Source: Enterobacter cloacae complex sp. ECNIH7 (GTDB lineage Bacteria; Pseudomonadota; Gammaproteobacteria; Enterobacterales; Enterobacteriaceae). From it: a DNA stretch of 64,000 bases. The stretch covers positions 2,046,001-2,110,000 of the forward strand of contig NZ_CP017990.1 of NCBI RefSeq assembly GCF_002208095.1. The letters run 5' to 3'. Both the position numbers and the translations under genes were made by a program. The stretch's first letter is position 1. Each line of letters begins with the position of its first letter. Below the pieces are notes generated by a model. That model saw only the letters and a list, made by a program, of their open reading frames with translations, was not told the origin of the DNA and ran no database searches. Below, in pieces: positions 9,043 through 23,582 of this stretch.

Positions 9043-9726
9043 TCACTTTTTAACAGACGGGAGATAACGGGAAAACAGCCGGCGTGTCGCCAGCGGCAAT
9101 AACCCCAGTAGTGTAAAGGCGATTAGCATGCCCGGCGACAAAATATCGCGCAGCGACGCCACTTTCCCCAACTCGCGTCCGGCGTTCAGAAAGACCACCG
9201 TCGCGGGCAGCATGGCGACCTGGCTGACCCACCAGTAGCGATATACGCCAATGCGGGTCAGCCCCATCAGCAAATTCACCAGGAAAAACGGGAACAGCGG
9301 CATCAGGCGCAGGGCAAAAAGATAGCCCGCGCCGTCATGCGCCATACCGGCGTTCACCGTTTTCATCTGCTGAGCAAACCGCCGCTGGACCCATTCGCGC
9401 AGCAGATAACGGCTGGCGAGCATCGCAAGCGTCGCCCCGAGCGTGGAGGCAAACGAGACCAGAAGGGTGCCTTCCCACAGGGGAAATAACGCTCCGCCCA
9501 GCAGGGTGAGGATAGCCGCACCGGGGATCGACAGGGCGGAGACCGCCACGTAGAGGGCAAAAAAGATCAGCGCGCTTCGCAGCGGCGCGTGGTCAACATG
9601 GGAGAGGAGTGCCTGCTGGTGGGTTTTAATCCCTTCCAGGGAGAGTGTGCCTGGGGGAAGCATGACAAACGTCAGAATAAATGCGCCCAGAAGGGCGCAC
9701 AGGAAAGCGAGTTTTCGAATGTTCAC
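9043..9726 (-). CDS. ydjZ: VTT/TVP38 (DedA-like) family membrane protein, YdjZ type
   Basis: Polytopic inner-membrane protein of 227 residues from the TVP38/TMEM64/SNARE-associated (VTT) superfamily, whose members are proposed lipid or small-solute transporters. Characteristic features are LSIPGAAILTLLGGALFP near residue 70 and FALRLMPLFPFFLVNLLMGL near 140. E. coli has two paralogues (YdjX, YdjZ) with the iron-sulfur-type YdjY between them; only one is present here, and the N-terminus MNIRKL... fits YdjZ best. Spacing is 6 bases on both sides (xthA before, ynjB after). Confidence 0.75.
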   Translation of the reverse strand: MNIRKLAFLCALLGAFILTFVMLPPGTLSLEGIKTHQQALLSHVDHAPLRSALIFFALYVAVSALSIPGAAILTLLGGALFPLWEGTLLVSFASTLGATLAMLASRYLLREWVQRRFAQQMKTVNAGMAHDGAGYLFALRLMPLFPFFLVNLLMGLTRIGVYRYWWVSQVAMLPATVVFLNAGRELGKVASLRDILSPGMLIAFTLLGLLPLATRRLFSRYLPSVKK

Positions 9727-9732
9727 GCGTCA

Positions 9733-10539
9733 TTACAGCTTGAATTTAGCCCACACCGGCGCGTGGTCAGACGGTTTTTCCATGCTGCGGATCTCGTAGT
9801 CGATCCCGGTTTCGATGCAGCGCTCTGCCAGCGGCGAACTGGCGAGAAGCAGGTCGATACGCAGGCCGCGGTTGTCGTCAAAGCCTTTTGAGCGGTAGTC
9901 AAACCACGAGAAGCGATCCTGCGTGTCCGGGTTGGCGGTACGGAAGGTATCCACCAGGCCCCAGTCCAGCAGGCGCTGCATCCACTCGCGCTCTTCCGGC
10001 AGGAAGGAGCATTTGCCGGTACGCAGCCAGCGTTTGCGGCTGTCTTCACCGATGCCAATATCCAGATCGGTCGGGCTGATATTCACATCACCCATGATCA
10101 GCACCGGATTGTCTTTGTTCAGTTCGGTGGTCAGATAGTCCTGCAGATCCTGATAAAACTTGGCTTTAGCCGGGAATTTGGTCGGATGGTCGCGGCTCTC
10201 GCCCTGGGGAAAGTAACCATTAATCACGGTGATGTTCCCCAGCGGGGAAGGCAGTTCCGCCATGATGATGCGGCGCTGTGCTTCTTCGTCATCGCCGGGA
10301 AACCCGCGGCGGACTGAAACTGGCGTCTCTTTGGTCAACAGCGCAACGCCGTAATGGCCTTTCTGCCCATGATAGAAGACGTTGTAGCCGAGCTTAGCCA
10401 CCTCTTCGAGGGGGAACATGTCGTCGTGAACCTTGGTCTCCTGCAGACCGATCACATCTGGCTGATGTTGTTCAACGATAGCTTCAAGCTGATGAGGGCG
10501 GGCGCGCAGGCCGTTGATATTAAAAGAGACAAATTTCAT
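9733..10539 (-). CDS. xthA: Exodeoxyribonuclease III
   Basis: Major AP endonuclease and 3'-5' exonuclease of base-excision repair. Length 268 residues, as in E. coli. Catalytic residues are all visible: Asn7 (FNINGLRAR), Glu34 (GLQETKV), the [13 protein letters not shown] loop with the Asp151/Asn153 pair, and Asp258-His259 ([12 protein letters not shown] at the C-terminus). It is followed after only 6 bases by ydjZ and then ynjBCDE on the same strand. The 433-bp gap upstream is shared with the ast operon. Confidence 0.98.
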   Translation of the reverse strand: MKFVSFNINGLRARPHQLEAIVEQHQPDVIGLQETKVHDDMFPLEEVAKLGYNVFYHGQKGHYGVALLTKETPVSVRRGFPGDDEEAQRRIIMAELPSPLGNITVINGYFPQGESRDHPTKFPAKAKFYQDLQDYLTTELNKDNPVLIMGDVNISPTDLDIGIGEDSRKRWLRTGKCSFLPEEREWMQRLLDWGLVDTFRTANPDTQDRFSWFDYRSKGFDDNRGLRIDLLLASSPLAERCIETGIDYEIRSMEKPSDHAPVWAKFKL

Positions 10540-10636
10540 AGTCGCTGCCAGTGCAAGGTGAATAGTGCATGGATGGTAGCAGAATTTGCGTCAACTGTTA
10601 CCGGGTTCGGCCAATAACTGCGACAGATAATGCCGG

Positions 10637-10655
10637 TGGTGCAATATTTGCACCA
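10637..10655. promoter_or_regulatory. Candidate NtrC enhancer half-sites upstream of astC
   Basis: TGGTGC-AATATTT-GCACCA is a 19-bp near-perfect dyad about 265 bases before the inferred astC start point. NtrC sites have GCACC and GGTGC halves, but normally in the order GCACC-N5-GGTGC; here the order is reversed, so it may be two adjoining half-sites rather than one site. Confidence 0.3.
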
Positions 10656-10834
10656 TTCTGACGCGCATCGCCCTCAAACAGGGCGTAAATGACCGATAAA
10701 TTTCGCGAGCGATCACAATTCCAGAATTATATTTGGCCTGTGCATACTCTTTCTGATTTTCATGCGGCAAAGCGCCGCTTGTCGTAAAAATATTCACTTT
10801 TTATGCGCTAATAGTGAATAACTCCATGTTGTAA

Positions 10835-16020
<5,186 letters not shown>

Positions 16021-16030
16021 AGGAGTGGAT

Positions 16031-16996
16031 ATGGAAAATTTACTGGCGCTGACCCTGGCCGATGAGACGCCGGAACAGAAAGAGGGGGACGGCCCCTCAT
16101 TTTGCTGGCGGTGGCTGGGGCGCGGGGTGCTTGAGCTGACGCCGACCGTAAAAAGCGATCTCTCGCTGCTGCTTTCAACGGGTATCCACGGGAATGAAAC
16201 CGCGCCCGTTGAGATTGTTGATCTGCTGCTGCGTGCGCTGTATCGCAATGAGATCGAACTAAAGTGCCGCGTGCTGGTGGTGCTCGGCAATCCCCCTGCG
16301 CTGGCGCAAAACAAACGGTATCTGGTGAGCGACATTAACCGCATGTTCGGCGGCCGCTGGTCGCAGTTTCCGCAGAGCGATGAAACGGCGCGGGCAGAGT
16401 GGCTGGAGAACGTCGTGACCGCGTTTTTTGCCGTCGCGGGGCCGGGGCGCTGGCATCTGGATCTGCATACGGCAATCCGCGCGTCTTACCACGTTCGCTT
16501 CGGCGTTCTGCCGCAGCGCAGTCAGCCGTGGGATGAAGCGTTCCTGAGCTGGCTAGGTGACGCCGGGCTGGAGGCGCTGGTATTTCATCAGTCGCCGGGC
16601 GGAACCTTTACCCATTTCACCTGTGAACGTTTCGCTGCGCTGGCCTGCACGCTGGAGCTGGGAAAAGCGCTACCGTTCGGCCAGAACGATCTGACCCGCT
16701 TTGCGCCTACGCATCTCGCCCTTCGGGCGCTGCTGGGTGGAACGGCTCCCGAGCACGCGCATCGGCCCGTTGAGCGGTATCGGGTCGTGCAGCAGATCAC
16801 GCGCCGCAGCGATGCTTTCCAGCTCCACATGGCCGCGCACACCCTGAACTTCACCCCGTTCCGCAAAGGGGCGCTGCTGGCTGAGGATGGCGAGGAACGT
16901 TACGAGGTGCAGAACACCACCGAGTATGTCTTGTTCCCTAACCCCACCGTCGCGTTTGGCCTGCGGGCCGGGCTGATGCTGGAAAAAATATCCTGA
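16031..16996 (+). CDS. astE: Succinylglutamate desuccinylase
   Basis: Last step of the AST pathway: succinylglutamate to glutamate and succinate. Zinc-dependent M14-like deacylase of 321 residues (E. coli 322). Metal ligands are visible in [14 protein letters not shown] and LDLHTAIR, and the catalytic Glu in the [11 protein letters not shown] region. The start at [12 protein letters not shown] has AGGAG nine bases upstream and lies just after the astB stop. Confidence 0.96.
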   Translation: MENLLALTLADETPEQKEGDGPSFCWRWLGRGVLELTPTVKSDLSLLLSTGIHGNETAPVEIVDLLLRALYRNEIELKCRVLVVLGNPPALAQNKRYLVSDINRMFGGRWSQFPQSDETARAEWLENVVTAFFAVAGPGRWHLDLHTAIRASYHVRFGVLPQRSQPWDEAFLSWLGDAGLEALVFHQSPGGTFTHFTCERFAALACTLELGKALPFGQNDLTRFAPTHLALRALLGGTAPEHAHRPVERYRVVQQITRRSDAFQLHMAAHTLNFTPFRKGALLAEDGEERYEVQNTTEYVLFPNPTVAFGLRAGLMLEKIS

Positions 16997-17332
16997 ACCT
17001 TTCCCCTCTCATCATCCGGGAGGGGGGTAAAAAACTTTTCTTAACGATTAAAGCGCTTGCGATTATTTTGCAGAATATTCCTGGTGAATTGCTTTATTAT
17101 TGATCTGCACTTCGCTATACTTTTGCTAAATCTCTTTAAAATCATCGAATTGAATATTTTTTGTTGCAACTCTCCACGCTTTATCCTTATTTCCTCCACA
17201 TTTGGCGAAAATTTGTTTTTTACACTTTCATTGTTTTACCGTTGCTCTGACTAATTGACGATAAACCCCGTAAAGTTAATCTCGTCAACACGGCATAGCG
17301 CCGAAGAATAACTGAAAGAAAGGAAATAAATT
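16997..17332. promoter_or_regulatory. astE-spy intergenic region
   Basis: A 336-bp, A+T-rich gap. A weak hairpin, CCCCTC...GAGGGGGG around 17003-17026, follows astE and is succeeded by TAAAAAACTTTT, possibly the ast terminator. The rest is spy upstream sequence. An open frame in it is low-complexity A+T-rich sequence that I do not believe is a gene. Confidence 0.5.
17260..17274 (+). promoter_or_regulatory. Candidate CpxR box of spy
   Basis: GATAA-N5-GTAAA about 60 bases before the spy ATG resembles the CpxR consensus GTAAA-N5-GTAAA, with a perfect second half and a weak first half. E. coli spy is induced by CpxR and BaeR, so a site is expected near here; this match is only moderate. Confidence 0.3.
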
Positions 17333-17827
17333 ATGCGTAAGTTTACTGCACTGTTTGTTGCTTCTACCCTGGCTCTGGGCGCTACCAGCATGGCGTTTGC
17401 CGCAGATACTGCGACCACTACGACTGCCGCGCCTGCTGAAGGCAAAATGATGATGCATCATAAAGGTCCGGGTATGCACAACGAGATGATGATGTTTAAG
17501 GATCTCAACCTGACGGATGCGCAGAAGCAGCAGATCCGCGACATCAGAAAAGGTGAACGCGACCAGATGAAACGTCCTCCGCTTGAAGAGCGCCGTGCGA
17601 TGCATGACATCATCGCCAGCGACAGCTTCGATAAGGCGAAAGCCGAAGCGCAGATCGACAAAATGGCCGAGCAGCACAAAGCCCGCATGCTGGCTCACAT
17701 GGAAACCCAGAACAAGATCTACAACATTCTGACCCCGGAACAGAAAAAACAATTTAATGCGAATTTTGAGAAGCGTCTGACAGAACGTCCGGCGATGGAA
17801 GGTAAAATGCCAGCACCAACCGAATAA
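17333..17827 (+). CDS. spy: Periplasmic ATP-independent chaperone Spy
   Basis: Envelope-stress chaperone that holds unfolded proteins in the periplasm without ATP. Length 164 residues (E. coli 161). Signal peptide MRKFTALFVASTLALGATSMAFA then ADT. The two family LTxxQ repeats are LTDAQKQQIR and LTPEQKKQF, and the mature protein is rich in Met, Lys and Glu with long amphipathic helices. Single-gene unit: own promoter region, and a strong terminator follows at once. Confidence 0.96.
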   Translation: MRKFTALFVASTLALGATSMAFAADTATTTTAAPAEGKMMMHHKGPGMHNEMMMFKDLNLTDAQKQQIRDIRKGERDQMKRPPLEERRAMHDIIASDSFDKAKAEAQIDKMAEQHKARMLAHMETQNKIYNILTPEQKKQFNANFEKRLTERPAMEGKMPAPTE

Positions 17828-17845
17828 TCGGTTCACACTCTTAAG

Positions 17846-17904
17846 ACCGCCGGGATCCTGTCCACAAAAGCGCAACCGCTGTGGACAGGACCGGCGGTTT
17901 TTCT
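17846..17904 (+). terminator. Rho-independent terminator of spy
   Basis: A long hairpin: ACCGCCGG-GAT-CCTGTCCACA pairs with TGTGGACAGG-A-CCGGCGGT around a 13-base loop, followed by TTTTTCTTT. The stem is unusually long, about 18 pairs with a small internal bulge. Confidence 0.9.
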
Positions 17905-18124
17905 TTCCTGCCCTCTTGCCTGCCGCCGCCAGCGCGGTATCCTCCTGTAGTCGCTTCAGAGAATGTTTGCAGAGTCATGGCGTTAGAATTTTTATTAACG
18001 TTCCGCTAAGGCCTGCCCGCTCTGCTGCCGATACTGTTTCTGTGAATACCCAACGATAACAAACAAGACAGCAACGATAGCGATATCCTTGCCCTGGCAC
18101 GGGTTGTGCCATTCAGGAGTGGTG

Positions 18125-18682
18125 ATGGAGTTCTTTGATATCCGTAAGATGCCGGTCAGCCTCTGGCGCAATGGTGCTGGCGAAACGCGTGAGATTTGCT
18201 GCTTCCCTCCCGCGACGCGCGATTTTCACTGGCGCGCCAGTATCGCGACGATTGCCAGCAACGGCGAATTCTCCTCGTTTCCCGGTGTTGACCGGGTGAT
18301 TACCTTGCTGGAAGGGGGAGAGGTGACGCTGGACGCGGGTCAGGCGTTCTCCCATACCCTCAAGCATCATCAGCCCTACAGTTTTGCCGGCGATTTGCCG
18401 GTGAAAGCGCTGCTTTCAGATGGGCGGATGGCGATGGACTTTAATATCATGACCCGGCGCGACTGCTGCCGGGCGAAGGTGCGCGTTGCTGACCGAACCT
18501 TTACCACCTTTGGCTCACGCGGGGGCGTGGTGTTCGTGCTAAGCGGGGCGTGGCAGCTGGGCGATAAATTGCTGACGGCCGATCAGGGTGCCAGCTGGGA
18601 GGAGGGTACCCATACGCTGCGTCTGCTGGAGGCTCAGGGTACCTTATTGTTCAGCGAAATCACGTGGCTGCCGGGTCATTGA
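18125..18682 (+). CDS. ves: HutD/Ves family cupin-like protein
   Basis: Cupin-like protein of 185 residues; E. coli Ves has been linked to cold- and stress-inducible expression but its biochemical role is unknown. The family block [17 protein letters not shown] is at the N-terminus, with [16 protein letters not shown] and FNIMTRRD later. AGGAG lies 5 bases before the ATG, so I prefer this start over upstream in-frame codons. The C-terminus is slightly shorter than in E. coli. Its last 23 bases overlap convergent cho. About 220 bases between the spy terminator and this gene show nothing else I can name. Confidence 0.85.
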   Translation: MEFFDIRKMPVSLWRNGAGETREICCFPPATRDFHWRASIATIASNGEFSSFPGVDRVITLLEGGEVTLDAGQAFSHTLKHHQPYSFAGDLPVKALLSDGRMAMDFNIMTRRDCCRAKVRVADRTFTTFGSRGGVVFVLSGAWQLGDKLLTADQGASWEEGTHTLRLLEAQGTLLFSEITWLPGH

Positions 18683-19550
18683 GCACAATGATCTCAAACT
18701 TTCCTGCCAGGACCGGTTTACAGAGAATTTTGTAGCCATCGTGGTCAAATCCGGCGGGCGTGCGCAGCAGGGTTGCCGCGTCGTTGAGGTCGTCGACAGC
18801 GCCCAGCCAGAGCCAGTTATTGACGATGTGATACTGGGTCATGGCCTCGCCCACTTCTTTTAGCGCAACGGCGCTTTCCCAGGGCCAGCAGTTTACGCTG
18901 ATGGCCGCCAGACCGGTGAGAAGCCGGGCATGATGCGCCTCAACGCTCTCTTTCCCGCAGCAGGCACCGGCGCAGCGCTTCAGCGCGGATCGAAAACAGG
19001 CGCGTCCGCGGGTAGTTGCCTCCAGACCTAAAAGGCTGTAGCAAAGCTGTAAATCGTCCGCCAGCGTCTGCAGCGCCTGGAGCGCGGCGCGTTTATTGGC
19101 AAAAAGCCCATAGAGATTCGGGGCATGAGAAAAATCGACGTCGCGCGCGTAGACGACCTGCGGCTTGCCATCGTTTATCTGCAGCGAGCAGAGCTGACGG
19201 TTGCGGCGTAGGCGCTTATTGAACAACGGCTGTTGTTCTTTGATCAACCGCGCCTCCAGCAGCAGCGCGCCCATTTCTCCCGCCGTCTGGAACCAGGTAA
19301 TGCGTCGCGACTGGCGCAGCATGGCGGCCTCGTCCGGCGTACGCAGATGGGATAACACCCGGCTGCGAATGTTAACGCTCTTGCCGATATAGAGCGGCAG
19401 GGTGTCGCTTTCACCGTGAAAGATGTACACGCCCGGCTGTTTAGGCAGCGCCTCAAGCCAGGGGCGAAGGTGTTCGGGATATTCGTAGATAGCCGCCGCT
19501 TCAAACTCAAGACGCGGGGCGGATTGACGCCTGCTCACATACTGCTCCAT
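18660..19550 (-). CDS. cho: Excinuclease Cho (UvrC homologue)
   Basis: SOS-induced endonuclease that makes the 3' incision in nucleotide-excision repair at lesions UvrC handles poorly. Length 296 residues (E. coli 295). The GIY-YIG nuclease domain begins near residue 40 ([10 protein letters not shown]...[13 protein letters not shown]) and includes [14 protein letters not shown]; a cysteine-rich segment ([17 protein letters not shown]) follows as in UvrC. A LexA box sits directly upstream of the ATG. Confidence 0.95.
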   Translation of the reverse strand: MEQYVSRRQSAPRLEFEAAAIYEYPEHLRPWLEALPKQPGVYIFHGESDTLPLYIGKSVNIRSRVLSHLRTPDEAAMLRQSRRITWFQTAGEMGALLLEARLIKEQQPLFNKRLRRNRQLCSLQINDGKPQVVYARDVDFSHAPNLYGLFANKRAALQALQTLADDLQLCYSLLGLEATTRGRACFRSALKRCAGACCGKESVEAHHARLLTGLAAISVNCWPWESAVALKEVGEAMTQYHIVNNWLWLGAVDDLNDAATLLRTPAGFDHDGYKILCKPVLAGKFEIIVLNDPAAT

Positions 19551-19551
19551 A

Positions 19552-19571
19552 TACTGTTCAGGTATACAGTG
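19552..19571. promoter_or_regulatory. LexA box of cho
   Basis: TACTGTTCAGGTATACAGTG contains CTG-N10-CAG with the TATACAG half intact, starting two bases upstream of the cho ATG on the minus strand. This fits SOS control of cho as known in E. coli. Confidence 0.85.
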
Positions 19572-19598
19572 TAGCAGGAGTGTGGTGGTTAAAAAAGA

Positions 19599-19678
19599 GC
19601 CGGGTGGCGGCTACGCCTTACCCGACCAGGACGTGCGGCCTGATGCCCTCACCCCAACCCTCTCCCACGGGAGAGGGC
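19599..19678. repeat. Composite REP-like element (two repeat classes)
   Basis: GCCGGGTGGCGGCTACGCC...TTACCCGAC (19599-19626) is one palindromic class, joined directly to the CCCTCTCCC/GGGAGAGGG class (19631-19678) in the orientation opposite to the copy at 823. It fills the gap between the cho upstream region and nadE. Confidence 0.75.
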
Positions 19679-19689
19679 GCAAACATTAA

Positions 19690-19711
19690 AAGCGGTAACC
19701 TGGTTACCGCT
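19690..19711 (-). terminator. Terminator of nadE
   Basis: AGCGGTAACC-AGGTTACCGCT hairpin with TTTTAATGTTT following in the minus-strand direction, six bases after the nadE stop. T-rich sequence on the other side could make it work both ways. Confidence 0.75.
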
Positions 19712-19716
19712 TTGCT

Positions 19717-20544
19717 TTATTTTTTCCAGAAGTCGTCAAACACCGTAATTGGCGTATGGCGCTTGTGCTCGGTTTTCAGATACCAGCCTTCGATGATTTT
19801 CGCGGTACCTTCATCCAGCTTTTTGCCTTCCAGATAATCATCAATGTTGTCATAGGTGACGCCAAGGGCCGCTTCATCCGGCAGGGAAGGGCGATCGTCT
19901 TCAAGGTCCGCTGTCGGCGCTTTCTTATACAGATGCTCAGGACAGCCCAGCGCGGCCAGCAGCTGCTTACCCTGACGCTTGTTAAGACGGAAGATAGGGT
20001 TAATGTCGGTGCCGCCGTCGCCATATTTGGTGAAGAAACCGGTGATCGCTTCTGCCGCGTGGTCGGTGCCGACGACAACGCCTTTGGTCATCCCGGCGAT
20101 GCTGTACTGCGCTTTCATGCGCTCGCGGGCTTTCTCGTTGCCGCGAACAAAATCGCTCAGCTCAATGCCCGCTTCGCGAAGCGCCTGCTCGCTTGCCAGC
20201 ACCGAGCCCTTAATATTAACGGTCAGCACGCGGTCAGGCTGAATGAAGGCAATGGCATCCTGGCAATCCTGCTCGTCCGCCTGTACGCCATAAGGAAGAC
20301 GCACCGCGATAAACTGCAGTTTCTCATCGCCCGTCTCTTCGCGAAGCTCTGAAATCGCCATCTGGCAGAGTTTACCGGTCAGGGTAGAGTCCTGGCCGCC
20401 GCTGATGCCCAGCACCAGGGATTTCAGGAACGCGTTCTTTTTTAAGTACGATTTTAAAAAATCCACGCTGCGGCGGATCTCTTCATGTGCATCTACCGTA
20501 GGCTTCGCGCCCAGTGCCTGAATAATCTCTTGTTGCAGAGCCAT
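19717..20544 (-). CDS. nadE: NH3-dependent NAD+ synthetase
   Basis: Last step of NAD synthesis: deamido-NAD plus ammonia plus ATP to NAD. Length 275 residues, equal to E. coli NadE. The pyrophosphatase loop SGGQDST is at residues 48-54; [25 protein letters not shown] and [12 protein letters not shown] are family blocks. The start at 20544 ([12 protein letters not shown]) is chosen because GGAGGGCG lies just upstream; an in-frame ATG at 20556 is itself part of the ATGGAGG ribosome site. Confidence 0.97.
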   Translation of the reverse strand: MALQQEIIQALGAKPTVDAHEEIRRSVDFLKSYLKKNAFLKSLVLGISGGQDSTLTGKLCQMAISELREETGDEKLQFIAVRLPYGVQADEQDCQDAIAFIQPDRVLTVNIKGSVLASEQALREAGIELSDFVRGNEKARERMKAQYSIAGMTKGVVVGTDHAAEAITGFFTKYGDGGTDINPIFRLNKRQGKQLLAALGCPEHLYKKAPTADLEDDRPSLPDEAALGVTYDNIDDYLEGKKLDEGTAKIIEGWYLKTEHKRHTPITVFDDFWKK

Positions 20545-20776
20545 CACGCCCTCCATATGCAGTACATAAACAGAATGTGTTAGCTGTTAAAACTAACCCT
20601 TTGGGCGAGAAACGACAAGGATCACAGTTTCGAGTGCGCTAATTTGCGCCGATTTAGCAGGTTATCGTTGTTTTATTAGAATTTTCCGAAATTCGTCTGG
20701 CGTAATCCACAAAGTTGAACAATAGTACTTTTTATCCCATGCTTAGATAACACGCTGATAAACAAGAGGACGGAAT

Positions 20777-21121
20777 ATGAACAAGAACGTAGCAGGAATT
20801 CTTAGCGCAGCGGCGGTACTGACTATGCTGGCAGGGTGTACGGCTTACGATCGCACCAAGGATCAGTTTACGCAGCCCGTAGTAAAAGACGTTAAAAAAG
20901 GCATGACCCGTTCGCAGGTAGCTGCGATTGCCGGTAAACCTTCTTCTGAAGTGACCATGATTCATGCGAAAGGGACCTGCCAGACCTATATCCTGGGTCA
21001 ACGTGATGGTAAGGCAGAAACCTACTTCGTCGCCCTGGATGATACCGGTCATGTGATCAACTCCGGCTATCAGACCTGTGCTGAATACGACACCGATCCG
21101 CAGGCACCTAAGGCGCAGTAA
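20777..21121 (+). CDS. osmE: Osmotically inducible lipoprotein OsmE
   Basis: Small outer-membrane lipoprotein of the SmpA/OmlA (BamE-like) family, 114 residues (E. coli 112). Lipobox LAGC places the lipidated Cys at residue 21, with Thr-Ala after it. The conserved [18 protein letters not shown] segment is the SmpA/OmlA motif. In E. coli it is RpoS- and osmolarity-dependent; a CATGCTTAGA element about 40 bases upstream may be part of the -10 region but I cannot assign it firmly. Confidence 0.93.
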   Translation: MNKNVAGILSAAAVLTMLAGCTAYDRTKDQFTQPVVKDVKKGMTRSQVAAIAGKPSSEVTMIHAKGTCQTYILGQRDGKAETYFVALDDTGHVINSGYQTCAEYDTDPQAPKAQ

Positions 21122-21146
21122 CCCTGCTTGCCTGAGGATGTTAACA

Positions 21147-21171
21147 AACCGGCCCATGGGCCGGTTTTTTT
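21147..21171 (+). terminator. Terminator of osmE
   Basis: AAACCGGCCC-ATGGGCCGGTTT, a perfect GC-rich palindrome followed by a T run, 25 bases after osmE. Confidence 0.92.
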
Positions 21172-21186
21172 ATGCATCATAAAATC

Positions 21187-21233
21187 TTATTTCTTTGCGC
21201 GAATTATTTGCCCGAAATGTGAAGGGAGTCAAC
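21187..21233 (+). promoter_or_regulatory. chb operon control sites (CRP, possible NagC)
   Basis: TGTGA-AGGGAG-TCAAC (21218-21233) is a good CRP-like half-and-half site. Just upstream TTATTTC (21187-21193) facing GAATTAT (21201-21207) resembles a NagC operator but is imperfect. E. coli chb is controlled by NagC, ChbR and CRP; only the CRP reading is reasonably supported here. Confidence 0.45.
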
Positions 21234-21402
21234 AAGCCAGGTCAATGAGAGACAATTTGAGTCTATCCAGAATTATCCCCTGTCTGTACCATTGCGTATA
21301 CTCACTCCAACGATAAACAACAGTACGCAAGCTACCTGTCTGCCGGGACAGCGAGTCGAGTGATAGCGCGATGGCAGGTAGTTATATAAGAGGGAAATCA
21401 CG

Positions 21403-21720
21403 ATGGAAAAGAAACATATCTACCTGTTCTGCTCAGCGGGCATGTCAACGTCGCTTCTGGTGTCAAAGATGCGTGCGCAGGCTGAAAAGTATGAAGTCCC
21501 TGTGGTGATTGAAGCGTTTCCAGAGACGCTGGCGGGCGAAAAAGGCCAGACAGCCGATGTGGTTTTACTGGGGCCGCAAATTGCCTATATGTTGCCCGAA
21601 ATTCAACGACTGTTACCCAATAAACCGGTCGAAGTGATCGATTCGGGGCTTTACGGCAAAATTGATGGTTTAGGTGTTCTTAAAGCTGCTGTGGCAGCCA
21701 TTAAAAAAGCTGCTAATTAA
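21403..21720 (+). CDS. chbB: PTS chitobiose-specific EIIB component
   Basis: Phosphocarrier of the N,N'-diacetylchitobiose PTS; takes phosphate from ChbA and passes it to the sugar in ChbC. Length 105 residues. The lactose/cellobiose-type IIB active Cys10 is in [24 protein letters not shown] lies before the ATG. First gene of chbBCARFG. Confidence 0.96.
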   Translation: MEKKHIYLFCSAGMSTSLLVSKMRAQAEKYEVPVVIEAFPETLAGEKGQTADVVLLGPQIAYMLPEIQRLLPNKPVEVIDSGLYGKIDGLGVLKAAVAAIKKAAN

Positions 21721-21799
21721 TTTTTATTTTTCCCGTCAAAGAGTTATTTCACACACAATACGCCGTAACATGCGTTACGGCATTTAAGGGTATTTTCCT

Positions 21800-23158
21800 A
21801 TGAGTAAAGTCATCGCTTCACTTGAAAAGGTACTCCTTCCTTTTGCTGTTAAAATAGGAAAGCAGCCTCACGTTAATGCCATCAAAAACGGCTTTATTAA
21901 ATTAATGCCGTTAACGCTGGCTGGGGCCATGTTCGTTTTAATTAACAACGTTTTTCTGAGCTTTGGTGAAGGTTCCTTCTTTTATTCATTAGGAATTCGG
22001 TTAGACGCATCCACTATTGAAACCCTTAATGGTTTTAAAGCCATTGGCGGCAACGTCTATAACGGTACGTTAGGGATTATGTCGCTGATGGCGCCTTTCT
22101 TTATTGGGATGGCACTGGCAGAAGAGCGTAAAGTGGATCCGCTGGCTGCCGGGTTATTATCCGTCGCCGCCTTTATGACCGTAACGCCTTACAGCGTAGG
22201 TGAAGCCTATGCCGTTGGCGCCAACTGGCTGGGCGGGGCCAACATCATCTCCGGTATTGTTATCGGCCTGGTGGTGGCAGAAATGTTCACCTTTATTATC
22301 CGTCGCAACTGGGTTATCCGCCTGCCGGATAGCGTACCGGCTTCCGTTTCTCGTTCATTTTCCGCGTTGATTCCAGGCTTCATTATTCTCTCCATCATGG
22401 GGATTATCGCCTGGGCGCTCTCCCACTGGGGCACTAACTTCCACCAGATCATCATGGACTCTATCTCTACGCCGCTGGCGTCGATGGGTGGCGTGGTCGG
22501 TTGGGCGTATGTGATTTTCACTTCTCTGCTGTGGTTCTTTGGCGTGCATGGTTCACTGGCACTGGCCGCGCTGGACAGCGGGATTATGACCCCCTGGGCA
22601 CTGGAAAACGTTGCGCTTTACCAGCAGTACGGCTCCGTTGACGCGGCGCTGGCAGCGGGTAAAACCTTCCATGTGTGGGCGAAGCCGATGCTTGACTCCT
22701 ATATCTTCCTGGGCGGTACCGGGGCGACCTTGGGTCTGATCATCGCGGTCTTTATTGTCTCTCGTCGTGCTGACTACCGTCAGGTCGCGAAGCTGGCGCT
22801 GCCATCAGGCATTTTCCAGATTAACGAACCGATTCTGTTCGGTCTGCCAATCATCATGAACCCGGTAATGTTCATTCCGTTCATCCTGATTCAGCCGCTG
22901 CTGGCCGCGATCACCCTGACGGCGTATTACATGGGCATCATTCCACCGGTCACCAACATTGCACCGTGGACCATGCCGGCGGGCCTGGGCGCCTTCTTCA
23001 ACACCAACGGCAGCGTCGCGGCCTTCCTGCTGGCGATATTCAACCTCGGGATTGCCACCCTGCTGTACATGCCGTTCGTGGCGATTGCCAACAAAGCCGC
23101 CACCATTATTGATGAAGAAGAGAGCGAAGAGGATATTGCCCTCTCACTGAAATTCTAA
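21800..23158 (+). CDS. chbC: PTS chitobiose-specific EIIC permease
   Basis: Membrane channel of the chitobiose PTS, 452 residues as in E. coli. About ten hydrophobic helices; the substrate-binding [20 protein letters not shown] stretch typical of the cellobiose/lactose IIC family lies near residue 340. The 79-base gap after chbB has no obvious hairpin, whereas the gap to chbA has a strong one. Confidence 0.96.
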   Translation: MSKVIASLEKVLLPFAVKIGKQPHVNAIKNGFIKLMPLTLAGAMFVLINNVFLSFGEGSFFYSLGIRLDASTIETLNGFKAIGGNVYNGTLGIMSLMAPFFIGMALAEERKVDPLAAGLLSVAAFMTVTPYSVGEAYAVGANWLGGANIISGIVIGLVVAEMFTFIIRRNWVIRLPDSVPASVSRSFSALIPGFIILSIMGIIAWALSHWGTNFHQIIMDSISTPLASMGGVVGWAYVIFTSLLWFFGVHGSLALAALDSGIMTPWALENVALYQQYGSVDAALAAGKTFHVWAKPMLDSYIFLGGTGATLGLIIAVFIVSRRADYRQVAKLALPSGIFQINEPILFGLPIIMNPVMFIPFILIQPLLAAITLTAYYMGIIPPVTNIAPWTMPAGLGAFFNTNGSVAAFLLAIFNLGIATLLYMPFVAIANKAATIIDEEESEEDIALSLKF

Positions 23159-23166
23159 GATTGACC

Positions 23167-23186
23167 GGCGCGGGGAAGCCCGCGCC
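23167..23186 (+). other. Intercistronic hairpin between chbC and chbA
   Basis: GGCGCGGG-GAAG-CCCGCGCC, a perfect 8-bp GC stem with a 4-base loop, 8 bases after the chbC stop and 19 before the chbA start. No T run follows, so it is more likely an mRNA stability or processing element than a terminator. Confidence 0.7.
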
Positions 23187-23205
23187 AGCCACAAGGAGCT
23201 TAAAC

Positions 23206-23553
23206 ATGTTAGATTTGGATAGTATTGTCGCAGACGAAGCCGTCGAGAACGATCTCGAAGAAGTGGTGATGGGGCTTATCATCAACTCCGGACAGGCCCG
23301 CAGCCTGGCCTATGCCGCACTGAAGCAGGCCAAGCAGGGGGATTTCGCCGCGGCGAAAACCATGATGGACCAGTCCCGCACGGCGCTGAACGAAGCGCAC
23401 CTGGTGCAGACAAAGCTGATTGAAGGCGATCAGGGCGAAGGGAAGATGAAGGTCAGCCTGGTGCTGGTCCACGCGCAGGATCACCTGATGACCTCGATGC
23501 TGGCGCGTGAGCTGGTGGCGGAGCTCATCGAGCTTCACGAGAAAATGCACTGA
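23206..23553 (+). CDS. chbA: PTS chitobiose-specific EIIA component
   Basis: Carries phosphate from HPr to ChbB. Length 115 residues (E. coli 116). Lactose-type all-helical IIA; the phosphorylated His89 is in [16 protein letters not shown] start at [12 protein letters not shown] with AAGGAGCT upstream; the frame is open further upstream through the hairpin but lacks a ribosome site. Confidence 0.95.
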   Translation: MLDLDSIVADEAVENDLEEVVMGLIINSGQARSLAYAALKQAKQGDFAAAKTMMDQSRTALNEAHLVQTKLIEGDQGEGKMKVSLVLVHAQDHLMTSMLARELVAELIELHEKMH

Positions 23554-23582
23554 GTCGGATTTCGCAGCAGGAGGTCAGCACG

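Noticed and set aside
10791..10820. TATTCAC/GTGAATA as a full ArgR operator
   Set aside because: Only single half-sites match; the partner halves of each 18-bp ARG box are poor, so I mention it but do not call it.
17057..17254. Short A+T-rich frame before spy coding for a Phe/Leu/Ile-rich peptide
   Set aside because: Starts at TTG without a ribosome site, and hydrophobicity is explained by T-rich DNA; it lies in the spy promoter region.
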